Assembly (NCBI GenBank): GCA_015478855.1
Contig: JADMKJ010000026.1
Coordinates: forward strand, 115,289-175,927
Source: Proteiniphilum sp.
Lineage (GTDB): Bacteria > Bacteroidota > Bacteroidia > Bacteroidales > Dysgonomonadaceae
Reading direction: 5' to 3'
Length of the DNA stretch: 60,639 bases
Positions 10,079 through 19,423 of this stretch are shown here, in pieces. The translations under genes were made by a program, and so were the position numbers. Below the pieces are notes generated by a model, which was given only the letters and a program-made list of their open reading frames with translations, searched no databases and was not told where the DNA came from. Position 1 is the first letter of the stretch; each line of letters starts with the position of its first letter.

Positions 10079-10669
10079 GTGACAGCAACGATCTCCAAGA
10101 CAAAGAAGAATTTAATTGATGTGGCACGGCAGCTTTTCGCAAAAAAAGGTGTCGAGAACACAACCATGAACGATATTGCCGAGGCATCGCATCGTGGCAG
10201 GAGGACATTATATACCTATTTCAGTAGTAAGTACGACATTTATAAAGCCGTGATTGAATCTGAGCTGAACGTTCTGTACAGTAAGCTGGATGAGGTGAGC
10301 AAACGGGATATATCTGCTGATGAAAAGTTGATTTTAATGGCATTTACCCGTTTAAGTGCGATCAAAGAGGTTGTCACCCGAAACGGTAACCTGCGTGCCG
10401 ATTTCTTCAGAGATATCTGGCAGGTGGAGAACGTCCGTAAAGAGTTCGACAGGAAAGAGATTCACTATCTGGAAACAATCATTCAGGATGGATGCGATAA
10501 GAATATCTTCCATTTGAAAGATGCCCGGCAGACAGCTGAAATACTGCATTACGCATTTAAGGGACTGGAGGTGCCTACCATCCGGGGGGCGATGAAGCTT
10601 GATTACAACAAGAAAGAGGACAGGGATATCATATCCAGTATACTTTTAAAAGGATTATACACCAAATAG
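10079..10669 (+). CDS. TetR/AcrR family transcriptional regulator
   Basis: A 196-residue dimeric repressor type. The N-terminal helix-turn-helix is clear: ARQLFAKKGVENTTMNDIAEASHRGRRTLYTYFSSKYDIYKAV (read in two parts, about residues 17-58). The rest is an all-helical ligand-binding domain with no recognisable specificity. The start is GTG, directly after AGATAAGG; no in-frame ATG exists before the HTH itself. It lies 17 bp before fabG, so the two are likely an operon, and an acyl-type ligand is a reasonable guess. Confidence 0.88.
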   Translation: MTATISKTKKNLIDVARQLFAKKGVENTTMNDIAEASHRGRRTLYTYFSSKYDIYKAVIESELNVLYSKLDEVSKRDISADEKLILMAFTRLSAIKEVVTRNGNLRADFFRDIWQVENVRKEFDRKEIHYLETIIQDGCDKNIFHLKDARQTAEILHYAFKGLEVPTIRGAMKLDYNKKEDRDIISSILLKGLYTK

Positions 10670-10686
10670 ATATTTAATAAAATCAT

Positions 10687-11433
10687 ATGAAACTACTAGA
10701 AGGAAAAACGGCGGTTATCACCGGTGCTGCACGTGGTATAGGAAAAGCCATCGCGCTGAAATTTGCCACTGAAGGAGCAAATATCGCGTTTACAGATTTA
10801 ACGATAGATGAAGTGGGTGAAGCAACCGAGCATGAGATCAGCGCTATGGGTGTGAAATGCAAAGGATATGCCTCCAATGCTGCCAATTTTGAAGAAACAC
10901 ACAAGGTGGTGGAAGAGATCATGAAGGATTTCGGACGCATTGATGTACTGGTAAATAATGCCGGAATAACCAAAGACGGATTGATGATGAGGATGAGTGA
11001 ACAGCAATGGGATGCTGTGATTAACGTGAACCTTAAATCAGCGTTTAACTTTATACATGCCGTCACGCCGGTGATGATGCGTCAGAGAACGGGAAGCATT
11101 GTGAACATGAGCTCTGTTGTGGGTGTATCGGGAAATGCCGGACAGGCGAACTATTCTGCTTCAAAAGCAGGGATGATTGGCCTGGCTAAATCGGTAGCCA
11201 AGGAGCTTGGCTCAAGAGGAGTACGTGCCAATGCCATTGCACCCGGGTTTATCATTACCGAAATGACGGGAGCTCTCTCTGAAGAGGTGCGCAATGAGTG
11301 GGCTAAACAAATACCTCTGAGGCGTGGAGGCACGCCGGAAGATGTTGCGAATGCAGCGCTTTTCCTTGCGTCAGATCTATCTTCGTACGTGAGTGGCCAG
11401 GTGATTCATGTTTGCGGAGGAATGAATACCTGA
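10687..11433 (+). CDS. fabG: 3-oxoacyl-[acyl-carrier-protein] reductase
   Basis: Short-chain dehydrogenase reducing 3-ketoacyl-ACP with NADPH in fatty-acid elongation. The 248 residues show TGAARGIGKAIA (cofactor loop, about 12-23), NNAGITKDGLMMRM (about 90), catalytic Ser in NMSSVVGVSGNAG, and YSASKAG (Tyr/Lys pair, about 155-159), followed by the family stretch RVxANAIAPGFI. The NAAG-ITKDGL feature and length favour FabG over other SDRs. Paired with the TetR gene upstream, so it may be a dedicated or stress-controlled copy; whether it is the only fabG of the genome cannot be told here. Confidence 0.88.
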   Translation: MKLLEGKTAVITGAARGIGKAIALKFATEGANIAFTDLTIDEVGEATEHEISAMGVKCKGYASNAANFEETHKVVEEIMKDFGRIDVLVNNAGITKDGLMMRMSEQQWDAVINVNLKSAFNFIHAVTPVMMRQRTGSIVNMSSVVGVSGNAGQANYSASKAGMIGLAKSVAKELGSRGVRANAIAPGFIITEMTGALSEEVRNEWAKQIPLRRGGTPEDVANAALFLASDLSSYVSGQVIHVCGGMNT

Positions 11434-11551
11434 TATAAAAGGATATGCTGTTTGCGGCAGCATAAGAGATTTCAGGTGTGATTGCCGCAAAACAGAGAGA
11501 AATAATTTTTTTCAGAGGCACATTGATTATCTTTGTGCCTTTGATTAATTA
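11434..11551 (+). terminator. Intergenic stem-loop after fabG and a -7 box
   Basis: A long imperfect inverted repeat (11448-11459 with 11483-11495, 12 bp plus one bulge, 23-nt loop) follows fabG and is followed by a T-rich run (ATAATTTTTTTC), a likely terminator. A TATCTTTG -7 box follows at 11528-11535 and could start the transcript of the small ORF and the RluA-family gene. Confidence 0.5.
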
Positions 11552-11722
11552 ATGATAAAAGTTTCGCATGCTCTGTATGCCGCTAAATTCTCGGATGACA
11601 AAATATTCAAACAGCAGCTCTTTTTACATTCCTTGAGGTCAATGGGTTCCCACAAAACATTTGTAGGCCTCATCTTTAGCTGTATCTACCACAGAATTAT
11701 TAACATGCGAAAGTTCAATTAA
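11552..11722 (+). CDS. Possible small ORF upstream of the RluA gene
   Basis: A 56-codon ATG-started frame beginning MIKVSHALYAAKFSDDKIF, placed about 17 nt after a -7 box (TATCTTTG, 11528-11535) and ending 22 bp before the RluA-family start. No family is recognised. It could be a small protein, a leader peptide, or chance; nothing beyond position and a plausible promoter supports it. Confidence 0.25.
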   Translation: MIKVSHALYAAKFSDDKIFKQQLFLHSLRSMGSHKTFVGLIFSCIYHRIINMRKFN

Positions 11723-11744
11723 TGACCATTCATCCTGATATAGA

Positions 11745-12434
11745 ATGAGAGTATTATACGAAGACAACCATATAATTATTGTCAACAAAGCACCATCCGA
11801 GATTGTGCAGGGTGATAAAACGGGTGATAAACCTTTGTCAGAGATTATCAGGGATTACCTGAAAGAGAAGTACAACAAACCGGGGAATGTATTTTGTGGT
11901 GTGACCCATCGTCTCGACCGTCCAACAAGCGGGGTGGTGGTATTTGCCAAAACAAGCAAGGCATTGACACGCCTCAATGATATGTTCCGAAACGGGGAAG
12001 TGGATAAAACATATTGGGCTGTTGTAAAAAAAAGACCCTTAAAGGACGAGGACCGGTTAACCCATTATCTGATTAAAAACGAAAAGAACAATAAATCCAC
12101 TGCATACGATATTGAAAAAGCCCACACGAAAAAAGCAGTGTTACATTATAAGCTGATCAGCACCTCCGAGAAATATTATTTGCTGGAAGTTGACCTGGAG
12201 ACAGGGCGTCATCATCAGATACGATGTCAGCTGTCTAAAATAGGATCACCCATCAAAGGTGATCTGAAATATGGTGCGGAGCGATCTAATCCCGATGGGA
12301 GCATCAGCCTGCATGCCCGTACCATCTCCTTTATTCATCCGGTATCGAAAGAGGTGATTGAGGTGACTGCTCCTGTGCCGGATGAGAATCTGTGGCACAC
12401 TTTTGAAGCAGTCGTTAATCAGTCTGTCAGGTGA
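11745..12434 (+). CDS. RluA family pseudouridine synthase
   Basis: A 229-residue enzyme isomerising uridine to pseudouridine in rRNA or tRNA. The catalytic aspartate is in the motif THRLDRPTSGVVVFAKT (about residues 56-72), and the C-terminal RHHQIRCQLSKIGSPIKGD box is the second family signature. No S4 domain is present, as in RluA-type rather than RluC/RluD-type proteins. Exact target base unknown. It converges on arfB, with only 3 bp between their stop codons. Confidence 0.88.
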   Translation: MRVLYEDNHIIIVNKAPSEIVQGDKTGDKPLSEIIRDYLKEKYNKPGNVFCGVTHRLDRPTSGVVVFAKTSKALTRLNDMFRNGEVDKTYWAVVKKRPLKDEDRLTHYLIKNEKNNKSTAYDIEKAHTKKAVLHYKLISTSEKYYLLEVDLETGRHHQIRCQLSKIGSPIKGDLKYGAERSNPDGSISLHARTISFIHPVSKEVIEVTAPVPDENLWHTFEAVVNQSVR

Positions 12435-12437
12435 TCA

Positions 12438-12848
12438 TCACCCCTCAATAGTACCTCTTCGGATGCTTTTCTTTTCACTCAGCTGTTTTTTTCTCTCCAG
12501 TCTTTTTTTGATAGATGCTGCAGACGGCTTTGTTGCTTTTCTCTTTTTTACAGGCTGGAGTGCTCTCTCGATGAGCGTAATAAATTTATCGATCACTGCT
12601 TTTCTGTTTTTTGGCTGACTGCGCTCAGTTTCGCTTGTAAGCTGCAAGATTCCATCTTTGTTAATTCTGTTCTTTAGTTTTTCATTAATCACAATTTTTT
12701 GTTTTTCCGTGAGTGTTTGTGAATTCAAAATATTAAACAACAGGGTCACTTTTGTTTCTACTTTGTTTACATGCTGCCCGCCACTGCCGCTACTTCGGGC
12801 AGTAGTGAAGGAACACTCGTTTACTAAATTGTTGAAGTCTGCTGCCAT
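12438..12848 (-). CDS. arfB: ArfB (YaeJ-like) ribosome rescue peptidyl-tRNA hydrolase
   Basis: Releases nascent chains from ribosomes stalled at mRNA ends, an alternative to tmRNA. The 136 residues contain the class I release-factor catalytic motif GSGGQHVNKVETKV near residue 20 and a basic, Lys/Arg-rich C-terminal tail (about 100-136) that in ArfB enters the empty mRNA channel. The short length and the tail separate it from full RF1/RF2. A TACCTTTG -7 box at 12875-12882 (minus strand) precedes it by about 27 bp. Confidence 0.9.
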   Translation of the reverse strand: MAADFNNLVNECSFTTARSSGSGGQHVNKVETKVTLLFNILNSQTLTEKQKIVINEKLKNRINKDGILQLTSETERSQPKNRKAVIDKFITLIERALQPVKKRKATKPSAASIKKRLERKKQLSEKKSIRRGTIEG

Positions 12849-13238
12849 ATTGCTTTCATTGTGATGTGAATGTACAAAGGTAAACTTTTTTTAAACAGAC
12901 TCATTGGCAGGGGATATTATTTAAAGATCACCCGCTGACATCACAGGAGGATGCATTGTATCTTCTTTATTGATGAAAACAGAGGTGTCGCATCTCAAAA
13001 GAGCGTTCGAATCATGAATTAAATCATTTTTCTTTTCCCTGATATACATAAAAATCTTACATTTGTGGAATAAACACAAAATCATTTTTGTAATAATACG
13101 ATGAAATGAGCAAATGAATTTTTCGTATAAAAAAATATTCATTAAGCTATTTTTAACGACACAAAGGTGTCTTAGATCGTTCGATGCCTTTCAAGCATCC
13201 TTGACAAGAAATTCTAATGAACTAATCAGAATAATTGA
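12849..13238. other. Intergenic region between arfB and the nucleotidyltransferase gene
   Basis: No convincing gene in 390 bp. It holds the arfB -7 box on the minus strand (12875-12882) and a TACATTTG -7 box on the plus strand (13058-13065), which would give the downstream gene a leader of about 170 nt. A 73-codon minus-strand frame here is AT-rich, low-complexity and unsupported. Confidence 0.5.
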
Positions 13239-14141
13239 ATGAAACCTACTTTATTTGTATTGGCAGCAGGCATGGGAAGCCGTTATGGAGGATTGAAACA
13301 GCTGGATGGTCTCGGCCCCGGCGGTGAAACAATTATGGATTACTCCATCTACGATGCGGTAAACGCCGGCTTTGGAAAGCTGGTCTTTGTGATCCGCAAA
13401 TCGTTTGAAGAAGAGTTCAGAGAAAAAATCGTAAGAAAGTACGAACAAAAGATACCTGTAGAACTTGTTTTTCAGGAACTGGATATGCTTCCGGAAGGAT
13501 TTACGCCTCACCCTGAGAGAGTGAAACCATGGGGTACCAATCATGCGGTAATGATGGGGAAAGAGGTGATTCATGAACCCTTTGTGGTAATTAATGCCGA
13601 TGATTTTTACGGACGTGAGAGCTTCAAGGTGCTGGCCGACTTTCTCACAACACTGCAGGAGAGTGAAAACAAATACTGTATGGTTGGCTATCGTGTTGGA
13701 AACACATTGTCTGAAAGCGGTACGGTGGCACGGGGTGTGTGTGAGACAGATACAAACGGCAATCTCACCGGTGTGGTGGAACGTACACAGGTCATGCGGG
13801 TGGATGGGAAAGTGAGTTATAAAGATGAAAATGACCACTGGGTGGCAATTGATGATCATACACCTGTGTCGATGAACATGTGGGGATTTACACCTGACTA
13901 CTTCAGCTACTCTGACGAATCTTTCGTGACCTTCCTGAATGAAAATGCAGACAATCTCAAGGCTGAGTTTTTCATTCCCCTGCTGGTGAATCAGCTCATC
14001 CAGAAAGGTACTGCTACCGTTAAAGTACTGGACACACCCTCGAAATGGTTCGGTGTAACTTACGCCGATGATCGTCCTGAAGTAGTTGCTAAACTTAAAA
14101 ATCTGGCTGATAGTGGTGTTTATCCCTCTCCTTTGTGGTAA
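13239..14141 (+). CDS. Nucleotidyltransferase family protein (NDP-sugar pyrophosphorylase-like)
   Basis: A 300-residue protein opening with LAAGMGSRYGGLKQLDGLG, the nucleotide-binding loop of sugar-1-phosphate nucleotidyltransferases, but with GGLKQ where GxGTRxxPLT is usual. Other supports are INADDFYGRESF (metal-binding Asp) and WGTNHAVMMG. No hexapeptide repeats follow. Sugar and nucleotide are not predictable. A free-standing gene with a long leader; downstream is a membrane protein gene with a 39-bp gap. Confidence 0.75.
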   Translation: MKPTLFVLAAGMGSRYGGLKQLDGLGPGGETIMDYSIYDAVNAGFGKLVFVIRKSFEEEFREKIVRKYEQKIPVELVFQELDMLPEGFTPHPERVKPWGTNHAVMMGKEVIHEPFVVINADDFYGRESFKVLADFLTTLQESENKYCMVGYRVGNTLSESGTVARGVCETDTNGNLTGVVERTQVMRVDGKVSYKDENDHWVAIDDHTPVSMNMWGFTPDYFSYSDESFVTFLNENADNLKAEFFIPLLVNQLIQKGTATVKVLDTPSKWFGVTYADDRPEVVAKLKNLADSGVYPSPLW

Positions 14142-14180
14142 CCTCCCGGGCCGGATATAATCTCACTCAACCAACTGATT

Positions 14181-15494
14181 ATGTGGATTGATTTTGTCAT
14201 TGTTCTTTTTCTTATCTTACTCAACGGTTTTTTTGCACTTTCAGAGATAGCGATTGTTTCTGCAAGGAAAAACAAACTGGAGACGGAACGCAAGAGAGGA
14301 AAAAAGGGTGCAAAACGAGCGTTGATGCTGAGGGCTGATCCTGATAATTTCCTCTCCTCTGTACAGGTGGGGATCACCTTAATAGGTATTATCAACGGAG
14401 CCTACGGTGGACAGGCATTTGCCGGTTACCTGGTTCCGTTCTTCGATCAGTTCGCTGCGACAGCACCTTTTGCCGAAGTTATCTCCATGGTGATTGTGGT
14501 ATTTCTCATCACCTATGTTTCCATAGTGATAGGCGAGCTGGTGCCAAAAACGATTGCACTGAACAACGCAGAAAAGATGGCTATCGCTGTATCGCCGTCT
14601 ATACATGTGGTCAGCATCATCTTTTATCCGTTCGTGAAACTACTGGCATTCTCAACCAACTTTGTCAACAGGTTGATCGGTTTAAAACCTAAAGATGAGG
14701 TCATCTCAGAAATGGAATTGCGTGCCATGTTAAAAACAGCTTCCCACGAAGGGGTGATCAATGCAGAAGAGAACATCATCCATGAGCAGGTATTCTATTT
14801 TTCAGATAAACGTGCTATTCATCTTATGACACACCGTACGGATGTGGAGTGGGTTGATATTGACAAAAACAGAGAGGTTATCATTCACGATCTCCTGCAG
14901 ACTAAACACAGTAAGATCCTTGCCTGCAGAAAAAAGATCGATGAATTTGTTGGTACCATCTCCATGAGAGATTTTCTACTGAGGCTCAATAACAATGAAC
15001 CGTTTACGATTGAGGAGCTCTTGCTGGAACCCATCATCGTCCCCAATACACTACGTGCACAGAAAGTGCTTGAGAATTTTAAAAATAACCATAAATTTAT
15101 AGCCGTAGTGGTAGATGAGTATGGTAGTCTCGATGGGATCATCACCATTCATGATATCTTTGAGAATCTGGTGGGCGCCATACCGGAAGAGACTGATGAT
15201 GAGAAAGCCGAACCGCTTCTCTTTATTCGTGACGATCAGTCTGCTCTGGTAAGCGGCGAGGCACCTATTGAGATGCTGACACAGCTGGATGAAGATTTTA
15301 TCATCGATTTCGATAGAATCGATTATTCTACTGTCGCCGGTTTTGTATTTGCATGTATCAACAAGATTCCTAGTGTGGGAGATAAATTTGAATACGATAA
15401 TCTGCTCTTCGAGATAATTGATGTTGACGGAAACAAGATGGATAAAGTTTTAGTGACGAAAAAGATAAATGCCTCAGATGATATAGTGATTTAA
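14181..15494 (+). CDS. CNNM/CorC family transporter-like protein (DUF21-CBS-CorC_HlyC)
   Basis: A 437-residue inner-membrane protein. The N-terminal DUF21 domain (about 1-190) has four hydrophobic segments, including ILLNGFFALSEIAIVSAR; two CBS domains follow (about 200-335; GTISMRDFL and VDEYGSLDGIITIHDIFE), then a C-terminal CorC_HlyC domain (about 350-435). The family is often annotated as hemolysin but is linked to magnesium or other divalent cation export. No neighbour hints at the ion. Confidence 0.87.
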   Translation: MWIDFVIVLFLILLNGFFALSEIAIVSARKNKLETERKRGKKGAKRALMLRADPDNFLSSVQVGITLIGIINGAYGGQAFAGYLVPFFDQFAATAPFAEVISMVIVVFLITYVSIVIGELVPKTIALNNAEKMAIAVSPSIHVVSIIFYPFVKLLAFSTNFVNRLIGLKPKDEVISEMELRAMLKTASHEGVINAEENIIHEQVFYFSDKRAIHLMTHRTDVEWVDIDKNREVIIHDLLQTKHSKILACRKKIDEFVGTISMRDFLLRLNNNEPFTIEELLLEPIIVPNTLRAQKVLENFKNNHKFIAVVVDEYGSLDGIITIHDIFENLVGAIPEETDDEKAEPLLFIRDDQSALVSGEAPIEMLTQLDEDFIIDFDRIDYSTVAGFVFACINKIPSVGDKFEYDNLLFEIIDVDGNKMDKVLVTKKINASDDIVI

Positions 15495-15582
15495 ATAGGA
15501 ATGAATAAAATAGATCCAGATGATTATTTTTCTTATGATTATAGATAAGATTGAATGTAAATTAACATCGCCTATGTTTTAT

Positions 15583-15631
15583 AACACAATTTTTTATTAG
15601 GTGTTTTATAAATACTGTGTTAATTTTACAC
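15583..15631. promoter_or_regulatory. Candidate operator region before galM
   Basis: The 193-bp gap before galM holds an inverted repeat AACAC...GTGTT (15583-15587, 15601-15605) and a near-palindrome GTGTTAATTTTACAC (15617-15631; 12 of 15 positions symmetric). The second overlaps a TAATTTTA sequence resembling a -7 box. This is where the Nudix-type regulator encoded at the end of the cluster might bind; that link is inference. Confidence 0.35.
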
Positions 15632-15687
15632 CAATTTCAAAAAGATCAATCTTCATCTGCATCTTAATTTAAAACCAGGGAAATTAC

Positions 15688-16761
15688 ATGAATGGAATGT
15701 ATAGCAAGTCCGGTTTGTTGGTCGAAGCTTTTAAAAAAATAGTGGATGGCAAGCAAACCGGATTATACACTTTGACTAACAAAGTGGGAAGTGAAGTCAC
15801 AATTACAAACTACGGAGCAAAAATAGTATCGTTGATGGTACCCGATAAAGACGGCATATTAACTGATGTCGTGTTGGGACATCCCTCCATCGACGACTAC
15901 CTGACATCGGAAGAGCCCTATTTTGGAGCTATATGCGGCAGAACAGGGAACAGAATAGCCAATGGTCGATTCACGCTGGAAGGTGAGGAGTACATCCTCG
16001 CCGTGAACAACGGACCCAACTCACTTCACGGTGGCATCAAGGGATTTAACGCCGTGGTATGGGAGGTGAAAAATGTGTCTGACACCCGTATTGAGTTGTT
16101 TTATCTCTCCGCGGACGGAGAGGAAGGCTTCCCGGGAAATCTGTCGGTGACCCTCACATATACACTTACAGAAGATAATGCCTTAGATATCCACTACAGT
16201 GCAACCACTGACAAAACGACCATCCTGAATCTTACCAATCATTCCTATTTCAATCTCTCGGGACAAGGTGATGAATACATCGGTGATCATCTGCTCATGC
16301 TGAATGCAGAGAGCTATCTGCCTACCGATGAAACGGCCATACCCTATGGCGATGCCGGGCCGGTGAAAGGTACACCAATGGATTTCACCGAACCCCACAC
16401 GTTGGGAGAGCGGATCAATGATGATTTTGAGCAGTTGGTATTTGGCAATGGGTATGATCATACTTTCGTGCTGAATAAAAACGGTGAAGATGAATACTCC
16501 TATGTGGGTATATGTGAATCCCCCAAAACAGGAATAAAGATGGAGATGTTCACGACAGAACCCGGTGTACAGGTATATACAGGTAATTGGATGACCGGTA
16601 ACTTTGCCGGCAAGAAGGGCAGGCATTACCCCCGTCGTTCGGCTGTATGCTTTGAAACACAGCATTACCCTGACAGTATTCACAAACCGCAGTATCCTTC
16701 TGTCGTCTTACGACCTGAGGAGCTGTTCGAGTCAAGAACAACCTACAGGTTTTCAGTATAA
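15688..16761 (+). CDS. galM: Aldose 1-epimerase (mutarotase)
   Basis: Interconverts alpha and beta anomers of galactose/glucose, supplying alpha-galactose to galactokinase. The 357 residues contain GRTGNRIANGRF, the catalytic histidines in NSLHGG and TNHSYFNLSG, NGYDHTFVLN, and the base Glu in TTEPGVQVYTGN. No signal peptide is seen, so it is cytosolic. First gene of a galM-transporter-galK-regulator cluster on one strand. Confidence 0.93.
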   Translation: MNGMYSKSGLLVEAFKKIVDGKQTGLYTLTNKVGSEVTITNYGAKIVSLMVPDKDGILTDVVLGHPSIDDYLTSEEPYFGAICGRTGNRIANGRFTLEGEEYILAVNNGPNSLHGGIKGFNAVVWEVKNVSDTRIELFYLSADGEEGFPGNLSVTLTYTLTEDNALDIHYSATTDKTTILNLTNHSYFNLSGQGDEYIGDHLLMLNAESYLPTDETAIPYGDAGPVKGTPMDFTEPHTLGERINDDFEQLVFGNGYDHTFVLNKNGEDEYSYVGICESPKTGIKMEMFTTEPGVQVYTGNWMTGNFAGKKGRHYPRRSAVCFETQHYPDSIHKPQYPSVVLRPEELFESRTTYRFSV

Positions 16762-16816
16762 CACAGAATCGATTATTTTTCATATAGGATTTGCTAATTA
16801 ATTAATTTTTAAAAAA

Positions 16817-18166
16817 ATGAATACAACTACTGATCAGAAAACGAATCGGATAGTGCCCATCATCATGATGATTGCACTCTTCGGGATGATCTCATTTGTG
16901 ACCAACCTGGCAGCACCGATGGGACAAGTATTAAAAGAACAATTCGGGGCTTCAAACTTCCAGGGATTGCTTGGTAATCTGGCCAACTTTATTGCTTATG
17001 CTGTGATGGGAATACCGGGTGGTATATTATTGCAACGCGTAGGGTATAAGAAAACAGCCCTTATTGCGATTGCTGTTGGGTTCGTGGGTATCTCCATTCA
17101 ATACCTCTCAGGACACTCACCACAGAGCACTGCCTTCGGGGTATATCTGTTGGGAGCGTTCATTGCCGGTTTCTCCATGTGTCTGCTGAATATTGTCGTG
17201 AATCCCATGCTGAACACACTGGGTGGCGGCGGTAACAAAGGAAATCAGCTTATTCAGGTGGGTGGCTCTTTCAATTCAGTGATGGCTACCTTCACCCCTG
17301 CTTTCGTGGGTGTATTGATCGGAGAAGCTGCCAAAGCCAATATCAAGGATGTGTTCCCGGTGATGTATATCGCCATGGGTGTATTTGCCCTGGTTTTCTT
17401 TGTGTTGCTTGCTGTGAACATCCCTGAACCCTATATTACAAAAAACAAGGATTCACTGAAAAAGCTTATGACAGGTGCACTGAAGTTCAGGCATTTTGTA
17501 TTTGGTGCCATCGCCATCTTCGTCTATGTAGGCGTGGAAGTGGGTACACCAGGAGTGATGATCTACTGGCTCTCAGACCTTCCCGAAGTGGGTAAAACCA
17601 TTGCCGGTGTTGTGGCAGGTACCTACTGGTTACTTATGCTGGCCGGACGACTGATAGGTGCCTCCATTGGTAGCAAGGTATCCAGTAAAGCGATGCTTAC
17701 TGTCGCTTCTTTTGTAGGAATGATATTGATTCTGCTGGCTATCTTCTCTTCCACCTCGACGATGGTCTCATTGCCTGTGCTGGAGCGAAGTGCCGGAGCC
17801 CTCTCCTTCGGTTTTGCAGAGGTACCCATCAATGCTATGTATATTGTGCTGGTAGGTCTCTGTACATCGATCATGTGGGGTGGTATCTTCAACCTTGCCG
17901 TAGAAGGGTTGGGTAAGTTTACTGCTGCTGCTTCAGGTATATTTATGGTACTTGTTTCCGGCGGGGGAATCGTTCCCGCCATCCAGGGTGGTGTGGCTGA
18001 TGCTGCCGGCTATCTGCCCAGTTACTGGGTAGTGTTTATTGGTCTTGGCTACCTCTTCTATTATGCCGTCATCGGTTCAAAGAATGTAAACCGTAACATC
18101 TCAGTAGAGGATGTAGATGATGTACCCCTGGGAACAGCTCCTCAGAGCGTGCCCGTTGAAGACTAA
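16817..18166 (+). CDS. Sugar MFS transporter (FHS/GluP-like, probable galactose/glucose permease)
   Basis: A 449-residue permease with about 12 hydrophobic segments. The N-terminal stretch FGMISFVTNLAAPMGQ, GNLANFIAYAVMGIPGG and FSMCLLNIVVNPML resemble the fucose/glucose/galactose:H+ symporter group found in Bacteroidota. Its place between galM and galK (55 and 18 bp gaps) points to galactose or glucose as the substrate; that specificity is inference from context. Confidence 0.85.
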   Translation: MNTTTDQKTNRIVPIIMMIALFGMISFVTNLAAPMGQVLKEQFGASNFQGLLGNLANFIAYAVMGIPGGILLQRVGYKKTALIAIAVGFVGISIQYLSGHSPQSTAFGVYLLGAFIAGFSMCLLNIVVNPMLNTLGGGGNKGNQLIQVGGSFNSVMATFTPAFVGVLIGEAAKANIKDVFPVMYIAMGVFALVFFVLLAVNIPEPYITKNKDSLKKLMTGALKFRHFVFGAIAIFVYVGVEVGTPGVMIYWLSDLPEVGKTIAGVVAGTYWLLMLAGRLIGASIGSKVSSKAMLTVASFVGMILILLAIFSSTSTMVSLPVLERSAGALSFGFAEVPINAMYIVLVGLCTSIMWGGIFNLAVEGLGKFTAAASGIFMVLVSGGGIVPAIQGGVADAAGYLPSYWVVFIGLGYLFYYAVIGSKNVNRNISVEDVDDVPLGTAPQSVPVED

Positions 18167-18184
18167 TAATTATTAAAATAGAAT

Positions 18185-19333
18185 ATGACAAAAAACGAAA
18201 TTGTCACCTCTTTTCAGCACAGATACGGCAACGAAACTCCCGGGGTATATACCTCTCCCGGTCGTGTCAACCTGATAGGTGAGCATACCGATTACAATGG
18301 AAGCTTTGTATTCCCCGGAGCAATCGATAAGGGAATGATTGCCGCCATACGTTTTAACGGTACTGACAAGGTGAGGGCATATGCAATCGACCTGGATGAG
18401 GCTACCGAGTTCGGACTCAATGAAGAGGATCTGCCCAAAGAAGGGTGGGCGAAATATATCTTCGGGGTCTGCCGTGAGATCATCAAAAGAGGTGGAAGTG
18501 TGAAAGCCTTTGACACGGTTTTCTCGGGTGATGTACCACTGGGAGCGGGGATGTCCTCATCTGCCGCCCTGGAGAGCACCTATGCATACGCATTGAATGA
18601 TCTGCTGAACCTGGGCATCGATCAGTTTGAGCTTGCCCGCATCGGACAAAGCACTGAACACAATTATGTGGGGGTTAAATGTGGTATCATGGACCAGTTC
18701 GCTTCCATCTTCGGTAAGAAGGGACATCTGATACGTCTCGACACCAAAACAATGGAGTACGCCTATTTCCCCTTCGATCCCGAGGGTTATAAGCTGGTAC
18801 TGCTGGATACGGCGGTGAAACATGAGCTGGCTTCCTCTGCCTACAACAAACGTCGCGAATCATGCGAACATGCGGCAAGGACAATCGCCAAACGTCATCC
18901 GGAAGTGGAATTCCTGCGTGATGCATCGATGGAGATGCTGAACGAGGTGAAGGATGAAATCTCAGCCGAGGATTTCATGCGTGCTCAGTATGTGATTGAA
19001 GAGACACAGCGTGTTAGAGATGTCAGCGATGCGCTTGAACGCGGTGATTATCTGACCGTAGGAGAGAAGATGTATGAGACACATCATGGCATGAGCAAGT
19101 TGTACGAGGTGAGCTGTGATGAGCTTGATTTCCTCAACGATGTAGCCCGTGAGCATGGAGTTACCGGGTCCCGCGTGATGGGTGGCGGCTTCGGTGGCTG
19201 CACCATCAACCTGGTGAAAGATGAGTTGTACGATTCATTCATCAGGGATGCGAAGGAACAATTCAGTGCTAAGTATGGGCATGAACCGAAGGTGTATGAT
19301 GTAGTCATCAGTGATGGCGCACGTAAGCTGTAG
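18185..19333 (+). CDS. galK: Galactokinase
   Basis: Phosphorylates alpha-D-galactose to galactose 1-phosphate, the entry to the Leloir pathway. The 382-residue GHMP kinase has the galactokinase signature PGRVNLIGEHTDYNGSFV (about 23-40), the ATP loop PLGAGMSSSAALE (about 119-131) and the C-terminal motif VMGGGFGGCTINLV (about 331-344). galT and galE are not in this window, so the next steps are encoded elsewhere. Confidence 0.96.
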   Translation: MTKNEIVTSFQHRYGNETPGVYTSPGRVNLIGEHTDYNGSFVFPGAIDKGMIAAIRFNGTDKVRAYAIDLDEATEFGLNEEDLPKEGWAKYIFGVCREIIKRGGSVKAFDTVFSGDVPLGAGMSSSAALESTYAYALNDLLNLGIDQFELARIGQSTEHNYVGVKCGIMDQFASIFGKKGHLIRLDTKTMEYAYFPFDPEGYKLVLLDTAVKHELASSAYNKRRESCEHAARTIAKRHPEVEFLRDASMEMLNEVKDEISAEDFMRAQYVIEETQRVRDVSDALERGDYLTVGEKMYETHHGMSKLYEVSCDELDFLNDVAREHGVTGSRVMGGGFGGCTINLVKDELYDSFIRDAKEQFSAKYGHEPKVYDVVISDGARKL

Positions 19334-19423
19334 GTTATAGCTGTGAAACAATGGTTGGAAGCTGAAACCCTCAGGGGTGATGCTTCCGGCCTTTTTCGAT
19401 TTTATTCATTTACCTTAATCGAT

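Noticed and set aside
12921-13142. 73-codon minus-strand ORF
   Set aside because: AT-rich, no family resemblance, no supporting promoter position, and it overlaps the likely promoter of the nucleotidyltransferase gene.
19343-19423. GTG start of the Nudix regulator at 19343
   Set aside because: The extra 27 residues are not like the family N-terminus, while the ATG at 19424 gives the expected start of the Nudix fold.
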